A DNA stretch of 64,000 bases from Acidobacteriota bacterium (GCA_013289855.1 JABCZD010000002.1:124001-188000); one strand, 5' to 3'; counted from the stretch's first letter, positions 1-9,837 are shown. Made by a program: numbers and translations. The notes: a model not told the origin generated them from the sequence alone.

Positions 1-16
1 AGCGGCGATGGATTAG

Positions 17-34
17 GCCGGTCTGAAGACCGGC
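17..34. repeat. REP-like short palindrome
   Basis: A perfect 8-bp inverted repeat, GCCGGTCT-ga-AGACCGGC, lies in non-coding sequence before the first gene. There is no T-tract, so it is not a typical terminator. Its form resembles the small GC-rich palindromes scattered between genes in acidobacterial genomes, but only one copy is visible here. Confidence 0.4.
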
Positions 35-175
35 ACCTACATAAAGAAACGACGCGAGGCACGCGACCGCGTTCTGTACGTCCAGGTGCTGCGTCGAGGA
101 CGTATTGTAGCGGAAAATGGGATGGCAATTTCAGAGTGCGATGGAACGACTGTTTTGTGGGGCCGCCGCGACGAG

Positions 176-607
176 CTAGGCGGTTTTGGAGCGGTTGGTC
201 ATCGGGAGCACTGCGGAAACTAGGCCTATGCCGGCGGCCGCGGTGGAGGCCAGTTTCTCTTTCGTTGAAGTCTGCGGAGACGGCTCGACAACGGGGGGCG
301 TTGCTTCGATGGCGATGGGTGCCTCAGTGCTTACGGAGATTCCTTCGGGCTGCAAACGGTCTGGCTGCAAACGATCGGCATGCAACGGTTGTTCTTCTTC
401 TTGCTTCACCAAACCAATCCGTACCAGATGCTGATAGGGGATTTCCCAACGAAAATGGCGGTGCTGGCCGCGCTGCTCGAAGCTTTGCTCGAGAAAGATG
501 GAGCGGCCGGAATCGGCGACGAAGACTCCGGAGGCTGGAAGAAGCGTGTCACTGGCGCGGTATTGGACTTCCACCCGACGTCCGAGGAATGAAGAGAAAC
601 GTGCCAT
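176..607 (-). CDS. Small hypothetical protein
   Basis: A 143-residue protein I do not recognise. The N-terminal half (residues 1-70) is a compact mixed polar/hydrophobic region beginning MARFSSFLGRRVEVQYRASD, suggestive of a small beta-rich domain. Residues 70-115 are rich in Pro, Glu and Thr and look like a linker, and the tail holds a weak hydrophobic stretch (about 120-135: TAAAGIGLVSAVLP) that could be a membrane segment. Several plus-strand frames overlap it, so the choice rests on the protein-like composition and on being co-directional with the oxidoreductase upstream. Function unknown. Confidence 0.5.
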   Translation of the reverse strand: MARFSSFLGRRVEVQYRASDTLLPASGVFVADSGRSIFLEQSFEQRGQHRHFRWEIPYQHLVRIGLVKQEEEQPLHADRLQPDRLQPEGISVSTEAPIAIEATPPVVEPSPQTSTKEKLASTAAAGIGLVSAVLPMTNRSKTA

Positions 608-726
608 GCCACAAACAGTTTCTAGCCTGGTAGTAACAGGGTCAATAGTACGGACGATAGTTCGAGGGGGAAACTGGTGTGGAAAAGTGCGGAAAAACTT
701 CGCGGTTTGCGAGAGTCGTAGCTCGT

Positions 727-1977
727 TTAGCGGGCTAGGTCGGCCAGTACTGCTTCGGCGGCGCGGCGACCGCTAAGCATGGCGCCGTGGATGGAGGCAT
801 TGTCGCGGTGGTCGCCGGTGAGGTAAACGCCTGGGCGAACCCGCACGGGACGCTGCGGCGGCTCGAGAGCGCCGGGATATTGCTGGGGCTGCGCGTGCGG
901 AATTCGGTAGCTCTTCAGGAAGCGCCACGAGCGCGCCACGGGGCCGAACCAGCTTTTCATCTGCGCGATGATGAAGCCGCCGAGCTGCACGTCGGTGAGG
1001 GCCTGAATGCCGAGAACGGAAATGGAAATAAGGTGCTGGCCCGCGGGAGCATACGAGGGAGCGACTTGCGTCATCACCGCGAAATTGTTGACGGGGCCGG
1101 CGCCATCACCATTGAGCACCAACATAGGTTGCGAGACCGGAGATTCGTCGGCGGCGTAGTAGAAGCAGGTGACGCTGCGCGAGGCGGGCTCGGCTTCGCC
1201 GACCAGATGCGCGGCTGATGGACCATCCGCGGCGACGACGATGGCGCGCGCCGGGAACTTCTCGCCGCCTTGCAGCGTGATTTCGTTTTCGTGCAGCGAT
1301 TCGACCTTGGCGTTGAGCCGCAAGGAATTGGGCGGAAGCTTGGCGGCGAGCTGTGCGGGGATGGCGCCCATTCCTCCGGCGGGAACGACGGTGTCACCCT
1401 CGGAGAGCATTTTGAACACGAATTCGAACATGCGGCTGGAGGATTTTAGTTCGCCATCGAGGAGAATGCCACCGAGAAACGGGCGAAAAAAGCGATGCAT
1501 CATGTCTTGAGAAAATCCTTCAGCGAGCAGATCGTCCTTCGTGGTGCGCTCGGTGCGCTGGAATAGTTGCTCGACGGAAGTGCGGCGGAGCCGCGCGCGA
1601 AGACGCGCGATGCGCAGCTTGTCGCCCAGAGTGCCGAAATCGGAGCGCAATGCGCTGCGCCACATTCCGGGCATGCGCCAGGGGTCGACGAGTTGGTTCA
1701 TGCGCCCAGCGAACCATGAGGAGGCGCCAGGGGCGAACGGTTTTAGATTGAGGTGAGTGTAGTCGAGGACTTTTTTGGCTTCAGGGTAAGCGGTTAGCAA
1801 AACTTGGAAGCCTCGGTCCAGCAGGAAACCGTCGACATTGTCGGTGCGAACTCGTCCGCCTACGCCGTCAGAAGCTTCCACGATTTGGAAGCTCGTGCCA
1901 GCCTCGGCAAGGCGTCGCGCGCAACACAAACCTGCCAAGCCAGCACCGACAATTAGAACGTCCGGACTGAGCGACAT
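727..1977 (-). CDS. FAD-dependent amine oxidase-type oxidoreductase
   Basis: A 416-residue flavoprotein of the phytoene desaturase / protoporphyrinogen oxidase / amine oxidase superfamily. Residues 7-35 form the dinucleotide-binding fold (VGAGLAGLCCARRLAEAG), followed by the second conserved flavin motif around residues 40-60 (GVGGRVRTDNVDGFLLDRG). The C-terminus carries the FAD-closing motif YLTGDHRDNASIHGAMLSG, typical of the family. No signal peptide is seen, so it is probably cytosolic or peripheral. The substrate cannot be told from sequence; plant-type and bacterial relatives act on isoprenoids or amines. It is divergent from the downstream permease gene, with a 227-bp gap that must hold both promoters. 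Confidence 0.85.
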   Translation of the reverse strand: MSLSPDVLIVGAGLAGLCCARRLAEAGTSFQIVEASDGVGGRVRTDNVDGFLLDRGFQVLLTAYPEAKKVLDYTHLNLKPFAPGASSWFAGRMNQLVDPWRMPGMWRSALRSDFGTLGDKLRIARLRARLRRTSVEQLFQRTERTTKDDLLAEGFSQDMMHRFFRPFLGGILLDGELKSSSRMFEFVFKMLSEGDTVVPAGGMGAIPAQLAAKLPPNSLRLNAKVESLHENEITLQGGEKFPARAIVVAADGPSAAHLVGEAEPASRSVTCFYYAADESPVSQPMLVLNGDGAGPVNNFAVMTQVAPSYAPAGQHLISISVLGIQALTDVQLGGFIIAQMKSWFGPVARSWRFLKSYRIPHAQPQQYPGALEPPQRPVRVRPGVYLTGDHRDNASIHGAMLSGRRAAEAVLADLAR

Positions 1978-2204
1978 GCTCTGCGATTTCCTCCGAAAAG
2001 GTAAGACTTGTAAAACGAGCGGCGATCACCGCGAGGCCCCCGAACCCCCTGGCGAATCCACCATCCTGAGGCATGGCGGCAGCGTCGCGCAAGTGCGATG
2101 TCGTGTGGGAGTCGCGGGTGCGCGGTGTTGCTCTGTAGCTCCTTCCAGAGTGGTGGCTGACGGAGTAGGAGGTCTGCTGCGCATTTGCTATTCTCGGCGG
2201 ACCA

Positions 2205-3644
2205 ATGAATTCGCGCGATGAAGTGAAGAACCACGCGGAGGCCGTGCGGGCGACAGCAGAACTGGCCCCATTGGCCGCGCCGGCAGGTGAGGGACTCGAG
2301 CGTGGGCTAGGGCTGAAGGAAGCCGTAGCGCTGAACATGATTGAGATTGTGGGCATTGGCCCGTTTGTGGTCAGCGCCATTGTGATTCGGCAGATGGGCG
2401 GGCCGCAATGTTTGCTGGCCTGGCTGGGTGGGGCGCTGCTCGCGACGATGGACGCATTTGTGTGGTCGGAACTAGGCGCGGCTATGCCACGGGCCGGCGG
2501 GACTTACGTGTTTCTCAGCGAAGCGTATGGACCGCAAAAATGGGGACGGCTGATGTCGTTCCTGTTTGTGTGGCAAACATTCGTGCAAGCGCCACTGTCG
2601 GTGTCTTCCGCGGCTATCGGATTCGCCCGCTACGCGGGGTATTTGCATCCGCTAACGTGGTGGCAAGCCAAGATGGTTTCCGGCGGGCTGGTGATTCTGC
2701 TGGTGGTGCTGCTTTATCGGCGCATCACCACCATCGGGAAAATTTCCGTGTTGCTGTGGGCTGGCGTGATCGCCACCATGCTGTGGCTAATTTGGGGCGG
2801 CATTACGCATTTTGACGCGCGGAAGGCTTTTGATTTTCCGCCGGGCGCGTTTCATTTATCGTGGGCGTTTTTTGCGGCGCTTGGCGCGGCGATGGTCAAC
2901 ACCGTTTACAGTTATTGGGGCTACTACAACATCTGTCATCTGGGCGGAGAGATTCGCGATCCGGAGCGGAACATTCCGCGCGGGATTTTTCTTTCCATCA
3001 TCGGAATCACGTTGCTGTATCTAGCGATGCAGACGAGCATTCTTGGCGTCTTGCCTTGGCGCGAGGCGCAATACTCGCCGTTTATCGTGAGCACGTTTGT
3101 CGAAAGGCTTTACGGGCCTTCGGCGGCGCATTTCGTGACCTGGATGGTGTTGTGGATTGCGCTGGCTTCGATTTTTTCGTTGCTGCTGGGATACTCGCGC
3201 GTGCCGTACTCCGCGGCGCTGGATGGAAATTTCTTTTCCGTATTTGGCAAGCTGCATCCCACAAAACATTTTCCGCACGTCTCGCTGCTGGTGCTCGGGG
3301 GACTGGCGTTTGTGTTTAGCATTTTGTTCCGGCTGGAGACGGTGATTGCCGCGATTCTAGCGATGCGGCTTTTGGTGCAATTTATTGGGCAGGCGGTGGG
3401 CGTGGTATTGCTACACCGGCGTTGGCCTGCGGAGCGCTTTCCGTTCAAAATGTGGTTGTACCCATTGCCGGTGGTACTCACGATGATGGGTTGGGCGGCG
3501 CTGTTCTGGTACACCGGGCCGGCGCGAAAATGGGGCTTGCTGGAGATTTCGCTGGGGGCGCTGGCGTTTCTGGTGCGTGCGCGGGAGTTGCGGCAGTGGC
3601 CGTTTGCGGTTGCGGCGGCCGCTACAACGTCGGAGGTTGTGTGA
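2205..3644 (+). CDS. APC superfamily amino acid permease
   Basis: A 479-residue polytopic membrane protein. After a charged N-terminus (about 35 residues) it begins the first APC helix with ALNMIEIVGIGPFVVSAIV, the position of the family's glycine-rich substrate-binding unwound helix, and continues through about twelve hydrophobic segments. WSELGAAMPRAGGTYVFLSE in the region of helix 3 is a characteristic APC stretch. It likely imports an amino acid or amine across the inner membrane; the substrate is not predictable. The ATG at 2205 has only a weak upstream GGCGGA. Its stop is 10 bases before the GTG of the following deacetylase gene, so the two are probably co-transcribed. Confidence 0.88.
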   Translation: MNSRDEVKNHAEAVRATAELAPLAAPAGEGLERGLGLKEAVALNMIEIVGIGPFVVSAIVIRQMGGPQCLLAWLGGALLATMDAFVWSELGAAMPRAGGTYVFLSEAYGPQKWGRLMSFLFVWQTFVQAPLSVSSAAIGFARYAGYLHPLTWWQAKMVSGGLVILLVVLLYRRITTIGKISVLLWAGVIATMLWLIWGGITHFDARKAFDFPPGAFHLSWAFFAALGAAMVNTVYSYWGYYNICHLGGEIRDPERNIPRGIFLSIIGITLLYLAMQTSILGVLPWREAQYSPFIVSTFVERLYGPSAAHFVTWMVLWIALASIFSLLLGYSRVPYSAALDGNFFSVFGKLHPTKHFPHVSLLVLGGLAFVFSILFRLETVIAAILAMRLLVQFIGQAVGVVLLHRRWPAERFPFKMWLYPLPVVLTMMGWAALFWYTGPARKWGLLEISLGALAFLVRARELRQWPFAVAAAATTSEVV

Positions 3645-3654
3645 AGGAGATCGC

Positions 3655-6210
3655 GTGAAGCGTTTTGCGATGGCTTTGGTATTTGCTCTGGGTTTTTTCA
3701 GCACGCCGCTCTCTGCGCCGCAGGCCGCGGCGCAGTTTCCGCCCGCACCGGGGACTGGTCCGGGACTGGCCGAAACCATTGAGGCGATCGACAGCGCGGC
3801 AATCAGCACGCGAATCCTGTACGTTACGGCGCACCCTGATGACGAGTCGGCACCGATCCTTACTTATCTGGCGCGCGGCTTGCATGCTGACGTAGCCCTG
3901 CTTGCGCTGACGCGCGGCGAAGGCGGGCAAAATGCGCTTGGACCCGAGCAGGCGCCGCAACTAGGATTGATTCGCACACAGGAACTGTTGGCGGCCACGC
4001 GGGGATATGGCGTCAAACTCTATTTCACACGCGCCAAGGATTTTGGCTTCTCTAAGACTCCCGAAGAGACGGAAAAGATCTGGGGCGACCAAGTCCTCGA
4101 AGACATAGTCCGCGTAATTCGCACTGTGCGCCCCAACATCGTCATCAACAATCTCATTGGTGGCCATGGCCACCACGTCGCTGCGGGACTCCTTACTCCG
4201 CGAGCTGTGCAACTTGCGGCGGATCCGAACGCCTATCCGGATATGATTCGCGGAAATCCGCCTCCGGCGCTTGAGCCTTGGGGCGGAGTGAGCGGAGCTA
4301 TAAAAATTTTGAATGTTGATCGCGGTGCGCACAAGCCGAATAGCTATTTGGTGCCCGTAGACGAGATCTCTCCGCTGTATGGCAAAACCTATCGGGAAAT
4401 TGGGCTGGATGCTTTTACAAATCACCGCACTCAGGGCATTACGAATTTTATAAATTCGCCATTCTTGTTGCAGCCGCTGGCCCTGGTAGCGGAATCGGGT
4501 GATCCATTTAATCCTGAAATACTGCATGAATCGCTGGAAGCGTGGAAGGGTCCACCGATATTGGCTCTCATTGCCGGCAAGGTTGAAAAAGCCGTTCATT
4601 CGGCGCACGACGCTGCGCTGGCTCTGGACTGGCCAACCGCTGCGAGGGAATTGACGGTTGCACTGTCCGCGGTCAATACCACGACACCAATAAAATATCC
4701 GACCACGATCCTAGAGATTCCGGTGGCCCGGATATCCTTCGACGCCGGAAGAGAAGAAGAGAAACTGAATCGTGCCCTGGCACTAACGGCTGGATTAAAG
4801 GTAACGGCCGACGCTGATCGCAGTGACCTGGTGGCCGGCGAGAACTTGTCCATTAAGATCACGGCCCGGTGTCGCGTAGAAATTCACTGCGAATTTGGAG
4901 CCAGCAAGCTGGGGCGTCCATTGGTTTCCGCGCCGCCCATCCTTGTGGAAACTAAACATGTACAGGACATTGTCGGACAAACACAAATCACAGCATCCGT
5001 ACTACCGGCGCCTACGTCTCCAGATCCCAACGAGGCGATAATGCCGGAAGCATCTCCGCTTGCCACGATTTATCAGGAGACAACAATCTTTGGCTACAAG
5101 CTTTCTTTCGAGCAAATCGTGACGCACGTTACGGCGACTACCACGCATGCGGAACGCGTTCCGCTACGGATTGTGCCGGCGTACGCGTTGGCGGTGGAGC
5201 CCCAACAGGCGATTGAGGTGCTGCCGAACGCGCAGAAAGCTTTCGACGTGCTTTTGCGCGTGCACTCGTATGCCACGCAGCCGGGAAAAGTGAGCGTTGG
5301 TCTGGAGGTGCCGCAGGGCTGGACGAGCGGAGCGCCCGTGGCGATGGAATTCACAGGATCGGGCGATCAATATACGCGGTTAGCAGTATCGCCTCCGGGC
5401 AAACTCGGCGAAGGAAATTACACCATCACAGCTTACGCGCAGCGAGGTCAGGAAAAGTTTGCTACCTCGCTTGAGCCGATGGTGTCCATGCCAATTTTGC
5501 TGTGGAGTTCGCCGGCGGAATGCGTGGTACATGCATTCGACGTCACGGTGCCGCCGAATCTCCATGTGGCATATATTTCCGCGGAAAGCGAGCCGGTTCC
5601 GGAAGCCTTGGCGCGGCTTGGCATACGCGTGGATGCTTTAGACGCCGCTGCTGTGAATTTCGGTGATTTATCGAAATTTGACGCCATCGTGGTCGGCGTT
5701 CGCGCGTACGAGTTGCGTCCAGAATTGGCCGGCGCCAATCAGCGGCTGCTCGATTACGTTTCTCGGGGCGGGACGCTGGTGGTGCAGTACCAGCGCGATT
5801 TCGCGTGGGATAAATTTGAATACGCGCCCTATTCTGGAAAGATTGATGGCTCTGGCGGACCGTTGCCGCGTATCACCGATGAAACCGCGGAAGTAAAATT
5901 TCTGAAGCCTGACGATCCGCTGCTGAATACTCCCAATAAAATTACGCAGAAGGATTTCGCCGGTTGGGTGCAAGAGCGTGGACTGTATTTCTGGAGCCAG
6001 TTCGATGCGAAATACACGGCGCTGCTCGCTATGCACGATCCGGGAGAGCCAGATTTAAATGGTGGGCTGGTGTACGCGCGTTATGGCAAGGGCGTGTACA
6101 TCTACACCGGCTTGGCGTTCTTCCGTCAGCTGCCGGAAGGCGTGCCGGGGGCGTACCGATTATTCGTGAATCTATTGAGCGCCACGCGGCAAACCCCGGC
6201 GCAAAAGTAG
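3655..6210 (+). CDS. Exported PIG-L family deacetylase
   Basis: An 851-residue protein starting at a GTG preceded by AAGGAGA eight bases upstream; an in-frame ATG at 3577 lies inside the permease gene and is less likely. The first 25 residues form a Sec signal peptide (RFAMALVFALGFFSTPLSAP...). Residues about 60-280 hold a PIG-L/LmbE zinc deacetylase domain with the metal motif AHPDDE and the downstream GGHGHH. Known family members remove N-acetyl groups from amino sugars. The remaining 500 residues are beta-rich and end in a region resembling a glutamine-amidotransferase-like fold (FDAIVVGVRAYELRPEL, near residue 680). The length far exceeds the usual 230-300 of single-domain members. An exported sugar N-deacetylase role is inferred. 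Confidence 0.85.
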   Translation: MKRFAMALVFALGFFSTPLSAPQAAAQFPPAPGTGPGLAETIEAIDSAAISTRILYVTAHPDDESAPILTYLARGLHADVALLALTRGEGGQNALGPEQAPQLGLIRTQELLAATRGYGVKLYFTRAKDFGFSKTPEETEKIWGDQVLEDIVRVIRTVRPNIVINNLIGGHGHHVAAGLLTPRAVQLAADPNAYPDMIRGNPPPALEPWGGVSGAIKILNVDRGAHKPNSYLVPVDEISPLYGKTYREIGLDAFTNHRTQGITNFINSPFLLQPLALVAESGDPFNPEILHESLEAWKGPPILALIAGKVEKAVHSAHDAALALDWPTAARELTVALSAVNTTTPIKYPTTILEIPVARISFDAGREEEKLNRALALTAGLKVTADADRSDLVAGENLSIKITARCRVEIHCEFGASKLGRPLVSAPPILVETKHVQDIVGQTQITASVLPAPTSPDPNEAIMPEASPLATIYQETTIFGYKLSFEQIVTHVTATTTHAERVPLRIVPAYALAVEPQQAIEVLPNAQKAFDVLLRVHSYATQPGKVSVGLEVPQGWTSGAPVAMEFTGSGDQYTRLAVSPPGKLGEGNYTITAYAQRGQEKFATSLEPMVSMPILLWSSPAECVVHAFDVTVPPNLHVAYISAESEPVPEALARLGIRVDALDAAAVNFGDLSKFDAIVVGVRAYELRPELAGANQRLLDYVSRGGTLVVQYQRDFAWDKFEYAPYSGKIDGSGGPLPRITDETAEVKFLKPDDPLLNTPNKITQKDFAGWVQERGLYFWSQFDAKYTALLAMHDPGEPDLNGGLVYARYGKGVYIYTGLAFFRQLPEGVPGAYRLFVNLLSATRQTPAQK

Positions 6211-6343
6211 TACGGCGAGGAAATTGTTTGTTCGGTAAGGAAACTCGCGCGCAAAAGCTCCGCTGCGAAAGTCGAGAGATGTTATTCTCCGTGCCAAGGC
6301 GGAAAATTGCAGGACGCAAGATTTGAGTAAAAGGATAAGCGCA

Positions 6344-6949
6344 ATGGATGTTTCTAAGAGATTTCAACTAGGCAGCCGTTTTGCCGCGCCGTTCCTCTTT
6401 GTGCTGGCGCTGCTATTCGTGACCGTTTCGCCCGCCGCTGCGCAAAAGAAGAACAAACCGGCAGCGCAGCCAGATAACTCGTCAGTGGTGCCGTTGCCGG
6501 ATGAGAAACAGATCGACTACAACATTTCAGAAATGCTTGGCGCGTGGCAGCTTGGGGACATCGAAAAGCTGCACAAGAATTACGCTGACGACGTGATGGT
6601 GGTGAACGGAATTTACGCGCCGCCGGTGATTGGCTGGAACAATTTTCTAACTCTGTACCAGCAACAACGCGCACGCATGCAACGCGTGCGCCTGGACCGC
6701 GCGAACACCTACATTAAGGTGAATGGCAACATGGCGTGGGCGTGTTATCAGTGGGATTTTGCGGCAGTGGTGGACGATAAAACGACGACGGCGCAGGGAC
6801 AAACCACGCTGATATTCCAGAAGCGCGACGGTCGCTGGCTGATCGTCCTCAACCATACATCGCTGGTCCAGCCGACACCGCAAACCGCCGCTCCAGCGAA
6901 TACGCCAGCCGCTCCGCCAGCCGAAGGCGCGAAACCTCCGTCACGCTAG
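6344..6949 (+). CDS. Exported NTF2/SnoaL-like protein
   Basis: A 201-residue protein with a signal peptide (FAAPFLFVLALLFVTVSPAAAQ) and an NTF2-like domain at about residues 55-170, of the DUF4440/SnoaL type: a helix with MLGAWQLGDIEKLHKNYADD, then VNGIYAPPVIGW and a final beta strand KRDGRWLIVLNHTS. The tail is Pro/Ala-rich. I place the start at the ATG at 6344, which has AAGGATAAG in good position, rather than the TTG at 6323. Such domains bind small ligands or act as minor enzymes; no function can be assigned. It follows the deacetylase gene by 133 bases. Confidence 0.8.
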   Translation: MDVSKRFQLGSRFAAPFLFVLALLFVTVSPAAAQKKNKPAAQPDNSSVVPLPDEKQIDYNISEMLGAWQLGDIEKLHKNYADDVMVVNGIYAPPVIGWNNFLTLYQQQRARMQRVRLDRANTYIKVNGNMAWACYQWDFAAVVDDKTTTAQGQTTLIFQKRDGRWLIVLNHTSLVQPTPQTAAPANTPAAPPAEGAKPPSR

Positions 6950-6997
6950 CAAACACACAAACACTGCGTGTCCAAGGGTAGCCGGGTTGGCGTAAGA

Positions 6998-7291
6998 CTA
7001 AAAGTGCTTCAGGCCTTGATACACGTACATCCCAACCATCAACAACAGTAATCCGCCAGAAGCGATCCCCGTGGTGAGGATGGGACGCGCTAGCCTGGTA
7101 ATTTTGGCGATCAATTCACGTTGTTCGCGGGCCATGTAATCCTCGCCTTTGCTGAGGAATATCTGGTCGTCTTCGTGACTGGTCAGCAGCGTGCGCCAGA
7201 TCATCAACGCCATAAAAACGACGGTGATAGCGGCCCAAGCTACAGCCAAGTAAAGAATGGGTCCCTGAAAAGTGGATTCCAAATTATCCAT
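6998..7291 (-). CDS. Small two-TM membrane protein
   Basis: A 97-residue protein with a hydrophobic segment at residues 10-33 (GPILYLAVAWAAITVVFMAL) and a second near the C-terminus (TTGIASGGLLLLMVGMYVYQ), separated by a charged loop of about 40 residues. The ATG at 7291 has an excellent GGGAGGTCACC ribosome site; upstream in-frame starts would add a low-complexity extension with no ribosome site. Not recognised beyond its topology. Confidence 0.65.
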   Translation of the reverse strand: MDNLESTFQGPILYLAVAWAAITVVFMALMIWRTLLTSHEDDQIFLSKGEDYMAREQRELIAKITRLARPILTTGIASGGLLLLMVGMYVYQGLKHF

Positions 7292-7684
7292 GGTGACCTC
7301 CCAGAGCGAGCGGTCCGTGGTACCTGCGTCCAGCCGGAGATGTCGAAAACAGGACTGGCTGGCAGCCAGGCAAGGGGATCCGAACCGTGCCCGGAGTATA
7401 GCACCATAAAGTGAAGATTTCACTACTGCCCATCAGAAAAATCAATGGACCGGTGGACTACCTCGCCGGCGCCATAGCTCGCGGGGGCGGTCGTCCTGCT
7501 GAAGACGAACTCCTTGCGATTCATGGATTTACGGGTACGGATTGCTGCGAACCCGATATCTTGTTTCCATCTAACAGACTGATCAGGACTTGGCACAGGC
7601 TGCGGCGCGCGGGACAAGCTGGACATCACGGTGCCTCGTGGCACTCTATCCTGGCCCAAACGTAGAATTTACTCCTCTGTCGCG
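7292..7684. other. Intergenic region without a supported gene
   Basis: About 390 bases between two small minus-strand membrane-protein genes. Short open frames exist on both strands but show no recognisable domain, no good ribosome site and atypical composition. A small dyad GTGAA-gat-TTCAC sits at 7411-7423. It should contain the promoter of the 97-aa gene downstream; I could not pick a convincing one. Confidence 0.4.
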
Positions 7685-7903
7685 CTAGTTCGCCGTACGC
7701 CGCGGGGGAAACTTGAGGCAATACAACAGCCCGCACAGGAACAACACCGCGCCCCACCAGATGCCGGCGTGGGTATCGAAGAGCACTACTTTTTCGATGG
7801 GCGGATACAGGTACTGGTAGATACCCGCGGCACAAATGATCGCGCCATTAACGAGCAGGGATATGCCGATAAAAAACCAAATAGAAATTTCGCGTTTTGC
7901 CAT
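7685..7903 (-). CDS. Small membrane protein next to sugar symporter
   Basis: A 72-residue protein with two predicted transmembrane helices (about residues 7-30, ISIWFFIGISLLVNGAIICA, and 46-64, AGIWWGAVLFLCGLLYCLKF). It lies 16 bases downstream of the sodium:sugar symporter in the same orientation, so it is probably co-translated and may be an accessory subunit or stabiliser; that role is inferred only from position. The ATG has a GGCGAGGAACAACG leader. Confidence 0.7.
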   Translation of the reverse strand: MAKREISIWFFIGISLLVNGAIICAAGIYQYLYPPIEKVVLFDTHAGIWWGAVLFLCGLLYCLKFPPRRTAN

Positions 7904-7919
7904 CGTTGTTCCTCGCCGC

Positions 7920-9617
7920 CTACCAGAAGATAATGTTCAAACCCACGAATATAACGGTGACCACGGCAGCCCAAAAGATGGGCTTCTGAAACATGGAAAT
8001 GCCTTTCAACGAAGGGATGGGCGTTAGACCGTAGACCAGACCTTCTAGTTCGGCGTCCGGCTTCGGCTTGGTCATCAGGCTAACGACGACCGTAACCACA
8101 ACGCAGATCACAAACGCCCACAGCGCTTGAAACATATCTTGCGCCATCGGTTTGGCTTTTGAGGATAGCGCCACATAGGCCAACGCGGAGGGATCAACTT
8201 TCACGGAAACCCACATGCCTATCGAAGATAGCGTCCCGAGAAATAATCCCCAGAAGGCGCCGGCGGCGGTGGCACGCTTCCAAAGCATGCCAAGAATTAC
8301 CGTGCCGAACAAAGGCGCGATGAAGAAACTGAACAACGCTTGCACGTAATCCATGATGCTGGCCGAACGCATCACCAAGTACGCGGTGCCGACGCTGATC
8401 AATACACCGATGACGGTGGTCCAACGACCCATGCTCACATAGTGGGCGTCGCTGCCTTTTTTGTTGATTAAGGCGCGATAAATGTCGTAGGTCCAAACCG
8501 TGGTGAAGGCGCTGACGTTGCCGGCCATGCCGGACATGAAGCCGGCGATTAGGGCGGTGACTCCCAAGCCAAGCAGGCCGGGGCCGCAGTAGCGCGCCAA
8601 CATTAGTGGGAGGACGTCGTTGTAACTGTGTCCGCCGGTGAGGAGTGCGTCCGCTTCGCCTGTCAGCTTCATGGGAAGCAAGCCCAATCCGAGAAGACCG
8701 GGCAAAATCACGATGATGGGAACGAACATCTTGAAGCCGGCTCCGATGATAGGCGCCAGTTGCGCGCTGCGCATATCTTTGGCGGCGAGAATGCGCTGGA
8801 CGACGAGAAAATCGGTGGTCCAGTAACCCATGGAAATAATGGCGCCTAAACCAAAGACGATGCCCACCCAGTTGATGCCCATGGGGTTGGTGCCGAAAGA
8901 GCCGAGGCCCGACCACAAGTGAACGTATTCCGCGGAAGCGCGCTGCGCGATTAAGACTTTGAGGTGCGCCCAGCCGCCGGCTTCGTACAGACCAAGAATG
9001 GGAATGAGCAGAGCGCCCGCCCAAATCAAGAAGAACTGCAACACTTCGTTGAAGATGGCGGAGCGCAATCCGCCGAGGGCGACATAGATCGCGACGGTGA
9101 GCGAGGAAACCCAAATGCTGAAGGACAGCGGCCAACCCAATACGATTTGCATCACCTTGGCCATGGCGAACATGTTGACGCCGCTCATGAGCACGGTCAT
9201 GAACGCGAAAGAGACCGCGGAAAGGGCGCGGCTGGCCTCTCCAAAACGCAATTTCAGATATCCCGGGACGGAGTGCGTTTTCGAAATGTAGTAGAACGGC
9301 ATCATCACCAGCGCCAAAAAGAGCATCGCGGGGATGGCGCCGATCCAATACCAATGCGTAGCGAGAATGCCGTACTGATACGCGGAGCCGGCCCAGCCCA
9401 TCAATTCGAGCGCGCCAAGATTGGCGGAGAGAAAGCTCAGGCCGGCGACCCAGGCGGTCATCTCGCGTCCGGCCATGAAAAAATCTTCTCCGGTATTGGC
9501 GCGGCCGCGTAAATAGAAGCCGATGGCGAGGACCAGGGCGAAATAAAAAACAATAATGACGATGTCGACGCTCGAGAGATGAACGAGGTGTTGCGAAGTG
9601 GCGAGACCTTTAATCAT
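7920..9617 (-). CDS. Sodium:solute symporter, SGLT-like sugar transporter
   Basis: A 565-residue membrane protein of the SSS family (LeuT fold, about 14 helices). Recognisable stretches include the start of helix 1 (VDIVIIVFYFALVLAIGFY), GEDFFMAGREMTAWVAGLSF, and LGALELMGWAGSAYQYGI, which is typical of the vSGLT-like sugar branch. It would couple sodium entry to uptake of a hexose. The neighbouring aldose 1-epimerase and glycosidases on the same strand point to galactose or glucose as cargo. The specificity itself cannot be read from the sequence. Confidence 0.9.
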   Translation of the reverse strand: MIKGLATSQHLVHLSSVDIVIIVFYFALVLAIGFYLRGRANTGEDFFMAGREMTAWVAGLSFLSANLGALELMGWAGSAYQYGILATHWYWIGAIPAMLFLALVMMPFYYISKTHSVPGYLKLRFGEASRALSAVSFAFMTVLMSGVNMFAMAKVMQIVLGWPLSFSIWVSSLTVAIYVALGGLRSAIFNEVLQFFLIWAGALLIPILGLYEAGGWAHLKVLIAQRASAEYVHLWSGLGSFGTNPMGINWVGIVFGLGAIISMGYWTTDFLVVQRILAAKDMRSAQLAPIIGAGFKMFVPIIVILPGLLGLGLLPMKLTGEADALLTGGHSYNDVLPLMLARYCGPGLLGLGVTALIAGFMSGMAGNVSAFTTVWTYDIYRALINKKGSDAHYVSMGRWTTVIGVLISVGTAYLVMRSASIMDYVQALFSFFIAPLFGTVILGMLWKRATAAGAFWGLFLGTLSSIGMWVSVKVDPSALAYVALSSKAKPMAQDMFQALWAFVICVVVTVVVSLMTKPKPDAELEGLVYGLTPIPSLKGISMFQKPIFWAAVVTVIFVGLNIIFW

Positions 9618-9837
9618 CGGCTAATCATCCTGAATTTTCCCCCGAGTGCAGGCTGGTGCGATGGTGCACACACAATAGCGCAAGCCTACAATAGAAAAAG
9701 TCGGCTGAGAGAGGATCATAGTAAATGTTTACTGAAACGCAAAGCTACAGAACCTCCCGTCGGCTTGTCAACGTCTATTGCGGTGCTGTGTTTTGTCGTT
9801 TTCGTCCATTGTTCCGGCATGTCCAAATGCATCTCCG

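Noticed and set aside
7423..7659. Short minus-strand open frame between two small membrane-protein genes
   Set aside because: No domain, no good ribosome site and unremarkable composition; not enough to call a gene.
8194..9354. A 386-codon open frame on the minus strand inside the symporter gene
   Set aside because: It is an out-of-frame shadow of the SSS transporter: arginine-rich, no domain, and the symporter frame has clear family motifs.
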